Numbered from the stretch's first letter, positions 43,511 to 52,691 are shown. The stretch is DNA of 64,000 nt from Hellea sp. (GCA_020629135.1 JAHDDX010000002.1:1-64000), one strand, 5' to 3'. The notes: generated by a model from the sequence alone, not told the origin. Made by a program: numbers and translations.

Positions 43511-44485
43511 ATGGGCATTGGACTGAGTTTTCTCCTACTTTTAGTGGGGATTGTGATCCTTATTTGGGCCGGCGACTGGATGGTACGCGGCGCGGCGGCG
43601 CTTGCACGTCATTGGGGCGTGCCCGCGCTCATCGTTGGCCTGACCATTGTTGCATTTGGGACATCTGCGCCTGAACTCGTTGTGGCCGTACAATCGGTTC
43701 TAAACGGCGCGAGCGAGCTCGCCTCAGGCAATATTGTCGGTTCCAATATCGCCAATGTCTTGCTGGCTTTAGGGGCCCCGGCCTTAATCATGGCCATTCC
43801 AACCAATATGCCGGGGGTTGCCCGCAATGCGATTGTTTGCGTAATTGCAACAGTTCTATTCATCCTCCTCGCCTTCATTCAAAACCCCTTACAAATCTGG
43901 CAGGGTGCCATCCTGTTTGGCGGCATTCTGATTTACCTGGTCTGGATGTTTCGTCTGGCAAAAATCGGGGCTGAAGACCCGATCCTGGCTGAAATGACGG
44001 AGCTCGACGAAGGCAAAGACGGCCTACCAACCTCAACCTGGTTATCCGCGACATATGTCGTTCTTGGCATAGTTGGCTTGATCTTCGGCGGGCATTTGAT
44101 CGTCGAACACGCGGTCAAAATCGCCTCCCATTTTGGCATCAGTGAGACGATAATCGGCTTGACGATAGTTGCTATCGGGACCTCGCTACCCGAAGTCGCA
44201 ACGGTTGTCGTGGCGGCTTATAGAGGGCATGCTGAAGTCGCGATTGGCAATGTCCTGGGATCAAATGTATTCAATCTATTCGCCGTCGGTGGCGCCGCCG
44301 CCTTGGCGGGCCCTGTCGTCGTCGAACGTCAACTCTTTGTTTTTGACATCTGGGTGATGCTGGCCGCGATCATAGCATTGCTGGTGTATATTTTCTCACG
44401 CCAACCCATTGGGCGCCGCACGGGCGCTGTTTTCCTGGTCGGTTATGCTCTATATTTGGCAGCGCTCGTTCGGGGTGTTATGTAG
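43511..44485 (+). CDS. Calcium/sodium antiporter (CaCA, YrbG family)
   Basis: 324 residues, about ten membrane helices, with two inverted alpha repeats: GTSAPELVVAVQS and GSNIANVLLALG in the first half, GTSLPEVATVVVAA and GSNVFNLFAVGG in the second. The acidic residues in GTSxPE and the GSNxxN asparagines bind the cations. Exchanges calcium for sodium or protons across the inner membrane. Confidence 0.93.
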   Translation: MGIGLSFLLLLVGIVILIWAGDWMVRGAAALARHWGVPALIVGLTIVAFGTSAPELVVAVQSVLNGASELASGNIVGSNIANVLLALGAPALIMAIPTNMPGVARNAIVCVIATVLFILLAFIQNPLQIWQGAILFGGILIYLVWMFRLAKIGAEDPILAEMTELDEGKDGLPTSTWLSATYVVLGIVGLIFGGHLIVEHAVKIASHFGISETIIGLTIVAIGTSLPEVATVVVAAYRGHAEVAIGNVLGSNVFNLFAVGGAAALAGPVVVERQLFVFDIWVMLAAIIALLVYIFSRQPIGRRTGAVFLVGYALYLAALVRGVM

Positions 44486-44491
44486 TCAGCT

Positions 44492-44872
44492 ATGGCCCAG
44501 CCTGACCTGACATTTGAAATCGAAAAGGATTTCCAGTTCGAAGCCGCTCATTATTTCGATCATGAGGGCGCGAATGACCTATTTCAGAAAATCCATGGCC
44601 ATTCATTTGCTGGAACCGTCCGCATAGAAGGCAAAGCCCAAGAAGATAAAGGCTGGATTCGCGATCTTTGGAAAATCGATCAAATCGTCAAAGAAGTTGT
44701 TGCGCCTCTTGATCATGCGGTCCTCAATGAAATTCCGGGCCTGGAACAGCCTGCGTTAGAACAGATTGCAGCCTGGATATTTGAAAAACTGGAACCCCGC
44801 CTGCCCGGCCTCGCCTGCGTCGAAGTCCGGCGCCCATCTTGTGGGGAACGCGCCCGTATCAGGCGTTCATGA
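44492..44872 (+). CDS. 6-pyruvoyl-tetrahydropterin synthase-like (QueD/PTPS fold) protein
   Basis: 126 residues. Zinc ligands are present as FEAAHYF and KIHGHSF; LDHAVLN carries the conserved catalytic Asp-His. The cysteine four residues before HGH, catalytic in QueD, is replaced by Phe (FQKIHGH), and the usual pterin-binding Glu near the C-terminus is changed (VEVRRPSCGER). It is therefore a PTPS relative with altered chemistry, not a safe queuosine enzyme. Its ATGA overlap with a pteridine-reductase-type gene points to a pterin pathway. Confidence 0.8.
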   Translation: MAQPDLTFEIEKDFQFEAAHYFDHEGANDLFQKIHGHSFAGTVRIEGKAQEDKGWIRDLWKIDQIVKEVVAPLDHAVLNEIPGLEQPALEQIAAWIFEKLEPRLPGLACVEVRRPSCGERARIRRS

Positions 44873-45594
44873 ACCGCGCCGTATTAATAACTGGCGCCGC
44901 AACCCGGATTGGTCGGGTGATTGCCGAAGGGTTGGCGTCTGACGGCTGGGCGGTTATTGTCCATTATAATCGTTCTCGGGATAACGCCCAATCTGTCTTA
45001 GAGGCTATAAAGAAATCTGGCGGCACAGCCATTTCTGTTCAAGCGAATCTCAATGTGCCCTTCGAACTGAATTCCCTAATTGATAAGGCCCGGCTTGAAT
45101 TGGGCCGTCCGCTTACCGCTCTTATCAATAATGCATCTGTTTTTAACGCTGACCTGGCAACGGATTTCACCCCGGCATTGCTGGACCATCATTTAAACAT
45201 CAATCTGAATGCCCCCTTGGTTTTAACCCAGCATTTTGCGGCTCAACTCCAGGAAAATGAAGTCGGTGCAGTCATTAACATGATTGACCAGCGCGTACTT
45301 AAACCCGCCCCGTCTTATTTTACATATTCGATGTCTAAATCAGCCTTATATTGGGCGACGAAAACAATGGCACAATCTTTCGCGCCTCAAATTCGCGTAA
45401 ATGGTATCGGCCCCGGCCCGACATTGAAAAACCATATGCAGACCACAGCTGAATTTGAGGCCGAGGCAGGTTCAACCTTGCTCGGTGCCGGATCGCCGCC
45501 GGAAACGATTTTAGACGGCGTTAGATATCTGCTAACTGCCCAATCCGTGACCGGCCAAATGCTTGCAATCGACGGCGGACAACATCTCTCTTAA
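44869..45594 (+). CDS. Pteridine-reductase-like SDR (FolM/PTR1 type)
   Basis: 241 residues from the ATG at 44869, overlapping the PTPS-like stop. NADPH site is TGAATRIG, the TGxxxRxG form of pteridine reductases, instead of the common TGxxxGxG; LINNASVF, and the Tyr-x3-Lys pair in YSMSKSA follow. FolM and PTR1 reduce dihydropterins to tetrahydropterins. With the PTPS-like gene it forms a probable tetrahydropterin route. Confidence 0.88.
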   Translation: MNRAVLITGAATRIGRVIAEGLASDGWAVIVHYNRSRDNAQSVLEAIKKSGGTAISVQANLNVPFELNSLIDKARLELGRPLTALINNASVFNADLATDFTPALLDHHLNINLNAPLVLTQHFAAQLQENEVGAVINMIDQRVLKPAPSYFTYSMSKSALYWATKTMAQSFAPQIRVNGIGPGPTLKNHMQTTAEFEAEAGSTLLGAGSPPETILDGVRYLLTAQSVTGQMLAIDGGQHLS

Positions 45595-45638
45595 GCTTGG
45601 GCCTTGTACCCGTTCTGAATTAACCTAAGTTCGCAAAG

Positions 45639-47486
45639 ATGGAATCTGATGCGAAAATCTATGGCCCGACCCTCATTGCCGATGAAGTTTCGCGCCTGCC
45701 TGGCAAACCCGGTGTCTACCGCATGTATGATGAGCACGAACAAGTGCTTTATGTCGGCAAAGCCAAAAACCTGAAAAAGCGGGTCACCGCCTATACCAGC
45801 TATAAACGCCATCCTGTTCGTCTTCAGCGCATGATCCGCGCCACCCACCGTATGGAATTTGTCATCACAGAAAGTGAAACTGAAGCGCTCTTGCTGGAAG
45901 CGAGCCTGATTAAAAAGCTCAAACCGAGATATAATATCCTCCTTCGCGACGATAAGAGTTTTCCCTATATTCTCGTACGGAAAGATCACCCGGCGGCGCA
46001 AATCACCAAGCATCGCGGGGCACGTAAAATTAAAGGCAGTTATTACGGGCCGTTTGCCTCAGCCCATGCGGTCAATCGGACACTCGATACTTTGCAACGG
46101 ACGTTTCGCCTGCGCAATTGCTCGGACAGTATTTTTGATGCCCGCACCCGTCCCTGCATGCTCCATCAGATCAAACGCTGTGCGGCGCCCTGCACCGGAG
46201 AGATTTCTCAGGAAGATTATGACGGTCTAATCAATGATGCCGAAGACTTCCTCAATGGCAAATCAAGTGAGCTGCGCACACGCTTGCAAGATCAAATGAA
46301 GACAGCCTCCAAGGAACTTCGATTTGAGAAAGCGGCCGAAATCCGCGACCGCCTGCATGCCCTGTCACAGGTCGGCGGCTTGTCAGGCGGAATAACGCCA
46401 CTTACCTTTAAGGAAGGCGATGTAATCGGCATGTTTTCCGGCGGAGGGCAAACCTGCATACAGGTTTTTTTCTATCGCGCCGGTCAAAATTGGGGAAATA
46501 GCGCTTACTACCCCCGACACAGCAAAGATGATGATCCAGTCGATGTGTTGGACGCCTTTATTGCGCAGTTTTATACCAACAAACCAATTCCGAAGCAGAT
46601 TTTTGTTAGTCATAGGCTCCCAAGTAAATCCCTTTTGGAAACAGCATTGGGCGAACGATCAGGGCGTAAAATTACAGTGCGTGCCCCGCAAAAAGGGGAA
46701 AAAAAGGACCTTGTTAACCGCGCAATCAAAAACGCAGAAGCGGCGCTCGGGCGAAGGTTGGCTGAAAGCGCATCCCAGACAAAATTGCTCGCTGCAATCG
46801 CCGATACATTCGATTTGGAAGCCCCCCCTGAACGCATCGAAGTCTATGATAACAGTCATATCCAAGGCACGAATGCGATCGGCGCGTTCATCGTTGCCGG
46901 ACCCGATGGTTTCAATAAAAAAGAATATCGTACCTTCAACATTAAGGACGCCTCAACACAACCCGGCGATGACTACGCTATGATGCGCGAAGTTATGCGA
47001 CGGCGTTTCTCGCGCCTTATCAAAGAAGACGGCTGCATCTGGCCGGATCTTGTCCTGGTTGACGGCGGAAAGGGGCAATTATCTGCCGTCACCGAAACCC
47101 TCGAGGACCTCGGCGCATTGGACCGGACGACACTCGTTGCGATTGCCAAAGGTCCTGACAGAAATGCGGGGCGTGAAGTTTTTCACATGAACGACAGAGC
47201 CGAATTCACCCTTCCTCCCAGGACGCCCGTTCTCTATTACCTACAAAGACTACGAGACGAAGCTCATCGCTTTGCAATTGGGACGCATCGCGCTCGACGT
47301 AAAAAGCAGATGAAATCTAATCCATTGGATGGTATTAGTGGAATCGGACCAGGCCGGAAAAAAGCCTTACTGGCACATTTTGGCTCTGCTAAAGCCGTAC
47401 AAAACGCGTCGCGCGATGAGTTAGAACGTGTAGAGGGGGTGAGCGCAAAGCTCGCAGGAACAATATATGAATACTTCCACGAATGA
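45639..47486 (+). CDS. uvrC: Excinuclease ABC subunit C
   Basis: 615 residues. GIY-YIG nuclease domain (about 20-100, KPGVYRMYDEHEQVLYVGKA), a Cys-containing middle, UVR/coiled segment (about 205-240), the RNase-H-like nuclease, and C-terminal helix-hairpin-helix repeats (about 560-615, DGISGIGPGRKKALLAHFG). It makes the dual incision in UvrAB-dependent excision repair. The next gene overlaps its last 20 bases. Confidence 0.97.
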   Translation: MESDAKIYGPTLIADEVSRLPGKPGVYRMYDEHEQVLYVGKAKNLKKRVTAYTSYKRHPVRLQRMIRATHRMEFVITESETEALLLEASLIKKLKPRYNILLRDDKSFPYILVRKDHPAAQITKHRGARKIKGSYYGPFASAHAVNRTLDTLQRTFRLRNCSDSIFDARTRPCMLHQIKRCAAPCTGEISQEDYDGLINDAEDFLNGKSSELRTRLQDQMKTASKELRFEKAAEIRDRLHALSQVGGLSGGITPLTFKEGDVIGMFSGGGQTCIQVFFYRAGQNWGNSAYYPRHSKDDDPVDVLDAFIAQFYTNKPIPKQIFVSHRLPSKSLLETALGERSGRKITVRAPQKGEKKDLVNRAIKNAEAALGRRLAESASQTKLLAAIADTFDLEAPPERIEVYDNSHIQGTNAIGAFIVAGPDGFNKKEYRTFNIKDASTQPGDDYAMMREVMRRRFSRLIKEDGCIWPDLVLVDGGKGQLSAVTETLEDLGALDRTTLVAIAKGPDRNAGREVFHMNDRAEFTLPPRTPVLYYLQRLRDEAHRFAIGTHRARRKKQMKSNPLDGISGIGPGRKKALLAHFGSAKAVQNASRDELERVEGVSAKLAGTIYEYFHE

Positions 47487-48129
47487 CAAACAAGTCAAAA
47501 CCGGCGGAGCATTTGCCGATGGTTTGACGCTGATACGTTTTCTTTTAACGCCGATTGTCATGCTGGTTATTTTAAACGGCTGGCCGGCTAATCAAATGGC
47601 GATCCTGGCCTCTGTTCTTTTTACAATCGCTGCTCTTACTGATATTTTTGATGATCTGACGGGCGGCGCTTCGACATCTCGAGATCGCTCTTTGGGATGG
47701 TTTGATGATATCGCCGACACAGTCTTGGTAACCGGTTCTCTGGCTGCCATGTTGTGGGTCGTCTATCAGTCTGGCCAACTAGGCTGGGCCTTTGGCGTCC
47801 CTGCTTTGGTGTTGATCGGAAGAGAAGTAATCGTTGCGCTCGTCAAAGGACGTTCCCTGATCCGGCGGGAATGGCCGGTTACGTCTCTCGGTAATCTTCG
47901 AACATTTCTGACAATGCTTTCAGTCTGTTTGCTGATTGCTTCCCCCTGGCTAACAACCTGGATCGATTCAATTCGGGCCAGTGATGAAAATATCATGGGC
48001 ATTTATGACAGCAATGCGGGTTATGTCTGGATAACCGGCCAGGTTCTTTTATGGCTGGCTGCCCTACTCTCAGTTTATACGGGCATTCAAATCCTGTTTG
48101 GCAAATCTTCAGCAGCCAACGATGCCTGA
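47467..48129 (+). CDS. CDP-alcohol phosphatidyltransferase-like membrane protein with altered motif
   Basis: 220 residues, five or six membrane helices, AGGA before the ATG. In the place of the family motif DGx2ARx8Gx3Dx3D it has DIFDDLTGG, no AR, and GWFDDIAD with altered spacing: acidic residues are kept, the rest differs. Either a different substrate class or an inactive paralogue. It is followed, with an 8-base overlap, by a normal PgsA. Distinct from PgsA in sequence but similar in length and topology. Confidence 0.65.
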   Translation: MNTSTNDKQVKTGGAFADGLTLIRFLLTPIVMLVILNGWPANQMAILASVLFTIAALTDIFDDLTGGASTSRDRSLGWFDDIADTVLVTGSLAAMLWVVYQSGQLGWAFGVPALVLIGREVIVALVKGRSLIRREWPVTSLGNLRTFLTMLSVCLLIASPWLTTWIDSIRASDENIMGIYDSNAGYVWITGQVLLWLAALLSVYTGIQILFGKSSAANDA

Positions 48130-48739
48130 AAACGCCACGCCGGGCGGGCCTGCCTGGATACCTAATGCCCTCACAATTGGCCGGATAATTTCTATTCCGG
48201 CGATTTTTGCGGGAATTTTAGCCGTTAACAGCGGGTCTGAGAGCCTATTCGGACGCTGGAGCTTGTTAGTCGGCTTGTTCCTTTTAGCGACTATAACAGA
48301 TTTTCTGGATGGTTTTCTGGCGCGGCGATGGAACGTCACCAGTGACTTCGGGCGAATGATTGATCCGATTGCCGACAAATTACTGGTCGCAGGTTGTTTA
48401 ATCGCTTTTTGTATCGTCACATCGGGTCACTGGCTGATCAGTGTCCCCGCCCTGATCATTATCGGTCGTGATATATTAGTGAGCGGCGCACGGGAACATG
48501 CTGCTTTAAAAAACCGAGCCATGCCACCGACAAATCTGGCCAAGTGGAAAACCGCATTTGAAATGCTGGCCATCGCCTTTTTGATCGCCTGGTTAATAAT
48601 CAAAACCTGGCTTCCAATCGATAGCCTGATCCCGCAATGGCTAGCCTATACGCATTATGCAGGTCTGGGATGTCTATGGCTGGCAGCGGCCCTCTCCGCC
48701 TATACAGGCAGTCTTTATTTCCGCGCCGCGCTTAAATAG
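48122..48739 (+). CDS. pgsA: CDP-diacylglycerol-glycerol-3-phosphate phosphatidyltransferase
   Basis: 205 residues from the ATG at 48122 inside the preceding gene's end; an alternative start at 48098 is weaker. Full CDP-alcohol motif: DFLDGFLARRWNVTSDFG then RMIDPIADKL. IPNALTIGRIISIPAI is the family N-terminus. Makes phosphatidylglycerophosphate, the precursor of phosphatidylglycerol and cardiolipin. Its last eight bases overlap the converging ilvE end. The uvrC-pgsA proximity is an order common in proteobacteria. Confidence 0.94.
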   Translation: MPENATPGGPAWIPNALTIGRIISIPAIFAGILAVNSGSESLFGRWSLLVGLFLLATITDFLDGFLARRWNVTSDFGRMIDPIADKLLVAGCLIAFCIVTSGHWLISVPALIIIGRDILVSGAREHAALKNRAMPPTNLAKWKTAFEMLAIAFLIAWLIIKTWLPIDSLIPQWLAYTHYAGLGCLWLAAALSAYTGSLYFRAALK

Positions 48740-49610
48740 ACAGTTTTCCGCGCACCAGTTGATCATAGTCAGAAACCAGGGCTTCGCACACCTCACCTGG
48801 CGTGTAATGCGTGCCCGCGATTTCTCGGACCGGTGTGACCTCAGCCGCCGTTCCGACGACAAAACACTCCTGAAAATGGGGCAGTTCGCTAGGGTAAATA
48901 TCTCGTTTGAAGACCTTTAATCCGCGTTTTTCAGCCAGTTTCAATACGGAATCATGGGTAATCCCGTCCAAAAGGATATCATTGGTTGGGGTGTGGAGCT
49001 CTCCGTCACGCACAAAGAAAATGTGCGCGCCCGTGCATTCCGCAACGCGGCCTTTGAAATCCACCATTAATGCGTCATCGAAACCTTTGGCCGTTGCTGC
49101 GTCCTTCGACAATGTACAAATCATGTAAAGACCGGCTCCTTTGGATTTACAGGGTATAGTATCCGGTGCTGGTCGTTTCCAATCTGCCCAAGATAAGCGA
49201 ATGCCTTTCATTTTATCAGAAAAATAATTTCCCCAGTGCCATACGGCTACGGCCAGATGGATTGTGTTATTTTTTGAAGCTACGCCCATCATTTCAGAGC
49301 CCCGCCACGCGATTGGCCGGACATATGCATCCCCCAAGCCGGATTTAGCCAGAGTTTCACGACAGGCCTGATCAATCTGTTCAACTGAATATGGAATTTC
49401 ATACCCCATATGCTCAGCCGATTTAACGAGGCGAGCACTATGATCTGTCAGGCGAAAGATTTCTCCTTCATAAGCTCGGTCGCCCTCAAATACAGCTGAT
49501 CCATAATGCAAAGAATGGGTCAGAAGGTGCACTTTAGTTTCACGCCAATCGACAAATTCACCGTCCATCCAGATATGGCCGTCGCGATCATGATATGCTT
49601 TTTCGATCAT
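48732..49610 (-). CDS. ilvE: Branched-chain amino acid aminotransferase
   Basis: 292 residues from the ATG at 49610 (an in-frame start at 49625 has no ribosome binding site). PLP-fold IV enzyme: the lysine is in CKSKGAGLYMI, with LHYGSAVFEGDRAY and the EVTPVREI region typical of IlvE. Transfers the amino group between glutamate and Leu, Ile and Val. Divergent from the response regulator gene with 108 bases between. Confidence 0.93.
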   Translation of the reverse strand: MIEKAYHDRDGHIWMDGEFVDWRETKVHLLTHSLHYGSAVFEGDRAYEGEIFRLTDHSARLVKSAEHMGYEIPYSVEQIDQACRETLAKSGLGDAYVRPIAWRGSEMMGVASKNNTIHLAVAVWHWGNYFSDKMKGIRLSWADWKRPAPDTIPCKSKGAGLYMICTLSKDAATAKGFDDALMVDFKGRVAECTGAHIFFVRDGELHTPTNDILLDGITHDSVLKLAEKRGLKVFKRDIYPSELPHFQECFVVGTAAEVTPVREIAGTHYTPGEVCEALVSDYDQLVRGKLSI

Positions 49611-49718
49611 TTTGTTTCTCATCATCTGATTGAAGGCTTGCCGCCCAATGAAGTTGCGCGCATTCTCATCGCGGCCTATGGTAAGTCAACCGGAATTCGT
49701 GAAAAATTAGGGAATAAA

Positions 49719-50426
49719 ATGGGTCTTGAGTCAGATAAATTAGAACGTCGCGACATACATTTGCTCGTAGTTGACGATGATGACAGAATTCGTGCCCTTT
49801 TGAAAAAATATCTTCACAATCAGGGCTTTCGCGTCAGCATAGCTGATAATGCGACTGAAGCTCGGAATTTGATGGAAACATTGAGATTCGACTTACTAAT
49901 TCTGGACGTCATGATGCCGGGCGAAGATGGCATTACACTGACAGAATCTCTCCGGACTTCATCAGATGTGCCAATCATTTTATTGACGGCCCGGGGTGAA
50001 CCCGAATTTCGTATCAAAGGCCTAAAAAGCGGGGCAGACGATTATTTGGCCAAACCTTTCGAACCCGAAGAACTGGTGCTCAGGATTGAGTCCATTTTTC
50101 GTCGCCTGGGCACGACCGCCCCGGCCACACTTATTCGATTTGGCCCTTGGGAATACGATATTGAAAGATTGACCTTGAAAAAAGATGGCGAACGGGTTCG
50201 CCTGACGACAGGTGAAGAATCACTACTGACATTGCTGGCGAAATGTGCAGGGTCACCGGTCAGCCGGTATGCCCTTTCGGAACGCATCAGTGCTAAGTCC
50301 GAACGCGCCGTCGATGTCCAAATGACGCGATTACGGCGAAAAATCGAAAAAAATCCAGCTGAGCCAGATTATATATTGACCGTACGCGGCCATGGTTACC
50401 GGCTATTAGGTGATCAATCCCCTTGA
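49719..50426 (+). CDS. OmpR-family response regulator
   Basis: 235 residues from the ATG at 49719 (GGGA site); the frame is open further back, over ilvE, and that part is discarded. Receiver with DDDD (about 19-22), phospho-acceptor Asp63 in LILDVMMPGEDG and Lys in LAKPF; winged helix at the C-terminus with VDVQMTRLRRKIE and the recognition strand YILTVRGHGYRL. Translation-coupled with the kinase by a TTGA overlap. Confidence 0.94.
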   Translation: MGLESDKLERRDIHLLVVDDDDRIRALLKKYLHNQGFRVSIADNATEARNLMETLRFDLLILDVMMPGEDGITLTESLRTSSDVPIILLTARGEPEFRIKGLKSGADDYLAKPFEPEELVLRIESIFRRLGTTAPATLIRFGPWEYDIERLTLKKDGERVRLTTGEESLLTLLAKCAGSPVSRYALSERISAKSERAVDVQMTRLRRKIEKNPAEPDYILTVRGHGYRLLGDQSP

Positions 50427-51730
50427 AGGCCATAAACCGATATCTTCCAAAGAGTCTGTTTGGGCGCTCTCTGCTAATCATCATACTGCCTGTCTTGATC
50501 ATGCAAACGGCCGTGATGTATTTCTTTTTCAACGCACATTGGGCGCAAGTCACCGCAAACCTGTCCGACAGTGTTGCCGCCGATGTATCGGTCGCGGTGG
50601 ATCTATATAAACAATCTCCCAGCCTTAAGCGCGCTGAGCAATTAGATGCCATGTTGCGGCCTCAAATGGAATTATCCGTCGCGCTTCGAGAAAATGACAG
50701 TCTACCTATATCGACTCGGGACGCGTTTTTCTCAGCACTTGATAAAACCCTCAAGCGGGCCTTGGGACAGGCCCTAACGGATGAGTTCTGGTTTGATACA
50801 ACGCGTTACCCCAACCACATTGATATTCGCGTTTCAGTAGACGAAGGCGTTTTACGCTTCATCGCGGCCAGAGATCGTGTGTTCGCGCCAACGGGTTACG
50901 CCTTTATCTTCTGGTTGGTCACCGCAACCCTACTATTGACCTTGGTCAGCATTTTATTCATTCGCAATCAGGCCAGACCGATTTCAAAACTGGCTGCCGC
51001 AGCGGACGCCTTTGGACGGGGCGAAGATACGGCTGATTTCAAGCCATCGGGCGCATCTGAGGTTCGCCTCGCCGGACATTCTTTTATTAAAATGCGAAAC
51101 CGGATCAAACGGCAGATCGAACAAAGAACAACATTCCTGGCTGGGGTTAGCCATGACCTTAGAACTCCTCTTACGCGCCTGAGACTCCATCTATCCATGC
51201 AGGATCAAAACTCAGACAATGAGGCTGCTTTAGTCGATTTGAAAGACATGGAGAATATGCTCAACGGATATTTGGATTTCGCCCAAGGACTGCCCGGCGA
51301 AATCTCTGAAGACGTCGCACTCGTCTCTTGGATTGAAAAAATTCTGTCTGGCCTGCCCCAACCCAAACCAGAGCTTGTCGCTTTGGGGCCGGTTACGCTT
51401 TCTATAAAAAGAACGGCAATGAAACGCGCGCTCACAAATATATTTTCAAATGCTCAAAAATACGGAAACCAGACCCGCGTGACCTTGTCCGAACTTTCTG
51501 ACTACATTGAGATCGCCGTTGAGGATGACGGGCCCGGAATTCCCAGTGAAAAACGAGAAAGCGTTTTTAAACCCTTTCAACGTCTGGACGACGCCCGCAA
51601 TCAAAACATTGAAGGTGTAGGTCTCGGCCTCAGCATTGCACGCGACATTGTACAAAGCCACGGCGGATCGCTATCACTAGGTGACAGTGAAATGGGCGGG
51701 CTGAAAGCGCTTATTCGCCTGCCAAGATAA
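50423..51730 (+). CDS. Sensor histidine kinase, EnvZ-like
   Basis: 435 residues, TTG start overlapping the regulator stop. Two membrane helices (about 15-37, 155-178) bracket a periplasmic sensor domain; HAMP follows, then the H box GVSHDLRTPLTRLRLH near residue 243, N box NIFSNAQKYG and G box DDGPGIP. It phosphorylates the adjacent response regulator. The signal is unknown; order and size match EnvZ/OmpR pairs, although no porin is near. Confidence 0.93.
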   Translation: MKAINRYLPKSLFGRSLLIIILPVLIMQTAVMYFFFNAHWAQVTANLSDSVAADVSVAVDLYKQSPSLKRAEQLDAMLRPQMELSVALRENDSLPISTRDAFFSALDKTLKRALGQALTDEFWFDTTRYPNHIDIRVSVDEGVLRFIAARDRVFAPTGYAFIFWLVTATLLLTLVSILFIRNQARPISKLAAAADAFGRGEDTADFKPSGASEVRLAGHSFIKMRNRIKRQIEQRTTFLAGVSHDLRTPLTRLRLHLSMQDQNSDNEAALVDLKDMENMLNGYLDFAQGLPGEISEDVALVSWIEKILSGLPQPKPELVALGPVTLSIKRTAMKRALTNIFSNAQKYGNQTRVTLSELSDYIEIAVEDDGPGIPSEKRESVFKPFQRLDDARNQNIEGVGLGLSIARDIVQSHGGSLSLGDSEMGGLKALIRLPR

Positions 51731-51734
51731 TAAG

Positions 51735-52286
51735 CTATTTATTAAATTCAGCCTGCAAGCGACTGATCTGATCCGCAACCGTGTTTCCGGACTGCGCCGC
51801 AATAGACCCATAAAGGCTGCGATCAAGGCGGGAAATCCGTTCATAGAGCTGTTCTGATCTGGCGATTAGCTCAAGCAAAGTTGACGGTAAGGCATCGGCC
51901 GCCTTGGCTAATTCAGAAAAAGACAATCCATTTTCAGGCTTTTTCTCCGCCACTATCCGGTATTTATCCATGCGGGCTTCTTCGGTCGTCATTTCGCCTT
52001 CTTTCAAGGCCCGCTGAACCAGAAGCCAGCTTGCAACCTGCATTAAACGGGTCGTCAGTTTCATGCTGTTGGACGCATAAATGAGCGCGTCCGCTTTTGA
52101 TAACCCTTTGGCAGCATCACGCCCAGGACCGTCCAAATAAGCCGCCGTCTCTTCGACCATATCCATCCCTTCGCGGAAAGTTTTGGTAAAGAGTTCAGAC
52201 TTGGTGAACTCAACCAATCTGGCTTCCGCCTGCGGGTTTAATGTGTCGACGGCATTTGTCATCCGTGCAGTTCCTGCCTCAATCAT
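51735..52286 (-). CDS. rcdA: RcdA (regulator of CtrA degradation), DUF1465
   Basis: 183 residues from the ATG at 52286, preceded by GGGAG six bases upstream (a later ATG at 52262 is possible). The helical signature EGMDMVEETAAYLDGPGRDAAK and SNSMKLTTRLMQVASWLL are those of RcdA, the ClpXP adaptor that helps degrade CtrA at the G1-S change of Caulobacter. Its converging end is four bases from the kinase stop. Confidence 0.92.
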   Translation of the reverse strand: MIEAGTARMTNAVDTLNPQAEARLVEFTKSELFTKTFREGMDMVEETAAYLDGPGRDAAKGLSKADALIYASNSMKLTTRLMQVASWLLVQRALKEGEMTTEEARMDKYRIVAEKKPENGLSFSELAKAADALPSTLLELIARSEQLYERISRLDRSLYGSIAAQSGNTVADQISRLQAEFNK

Positions 52287-52377
52287 AAATTACTCCCGAA
52301 TCCCAGAGATAGCGCCCTCCAGGCTTATGAACAATGAAAACTTAGCCTTTGGCTTGCAAAGGTCGGGCCACAGGCCC

Positions 52378-52548
52378 TCACTTTTTGAAAAATTGTTCGG
52401 CTGCCGACAAATCGGATTGTTTCTTGGTTAATTCAGCTTCTATTCGGACGATTTCAGCCTTTAAAAGTGTGATACGCTCTTTTAATTCGTCCACGGAAAC
52501 ACCGTAAAGGTCTTCGCCCAAAGCAAAACCTGTTTCTGATTGGGTCAT
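52378..52548 (-). CDS. DUF1192 family small protein
   Basis: 56 residues, GGGGAG site before the ATG at 52548. LGEDLYGVSVDELKERI and a coiled-coil tail (LLKAEIVRIEAELTKKQ) are the DUF1192 pattern, conserved beside rcdA in many alphaproteobacteria. Function unknown. Shares the orientation of rcdA and probably its transcript. Confidence 0.85.
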   Translation of the reverse strand: MTQSETGFALGEDLYGVSVDELKERITLLKAEIVRIEAELTKKQSDLSAAEQFFKK

Positions 52549-52597
52549 CCAGCTCCCCTCCGATTCGTAAGAAATGGGCTAATCCGTGTCATTCACC

Positions 52598-52626
52598 TTG
52601 TCAATTTGAACGTTTCGGACTATATA
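52598..52626 (+). promoter_or_regulatory. Sigma-70-type promoter upstream of trcR
   Basis: TTGTCA (52598-52603), a 17-base spacer, and TATATA (52621-52626), predicting a start near 52633. A terminator follows before trcR begins, so it could drive a short RNA or an attenuated trcR message. Confidence 0.7.
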
Positions 52627-52632
52627 GGTCTT

Positions 52633-52691
52633 GCATTTGAGTGGAATCGCCAGATTTTCCTCAAAAATGACCCGGCGGAGCCGGGTTTTTT
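52633..52691 (+). ncRNA. Candidate short RNA or attenuator leader before trcR
   Basis: Between the promoter at 52598-52626 and the intrinsic terminator at 52670-52691 (ACCCGG/CCGGGT, loop CGGAG, six T) is a transcript of about 60 bases with no reading frame. Either a small RNA or a leader that aborts trcR transcription. No named RNA family recognised. Confidence 0.45.
52670..52691 (+). terminator. Rho-independent terminator ahead of trcR
   Basis: ACCCGG (52670-52675) and CCGGGT (52681-52686) pair around CGGAG and are followed by six T. No plus-strand gene ends upstream within 900 bases, so it ends the short unit that begins at 52598. Confidence 0.8.

Noticed and set aside
49506-49718. N-terminal extension of the response regulator frame
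   Set aside because: Mostly antisense to ilvE; a good start with GGGA lies at 49719 just before the receiver domain.
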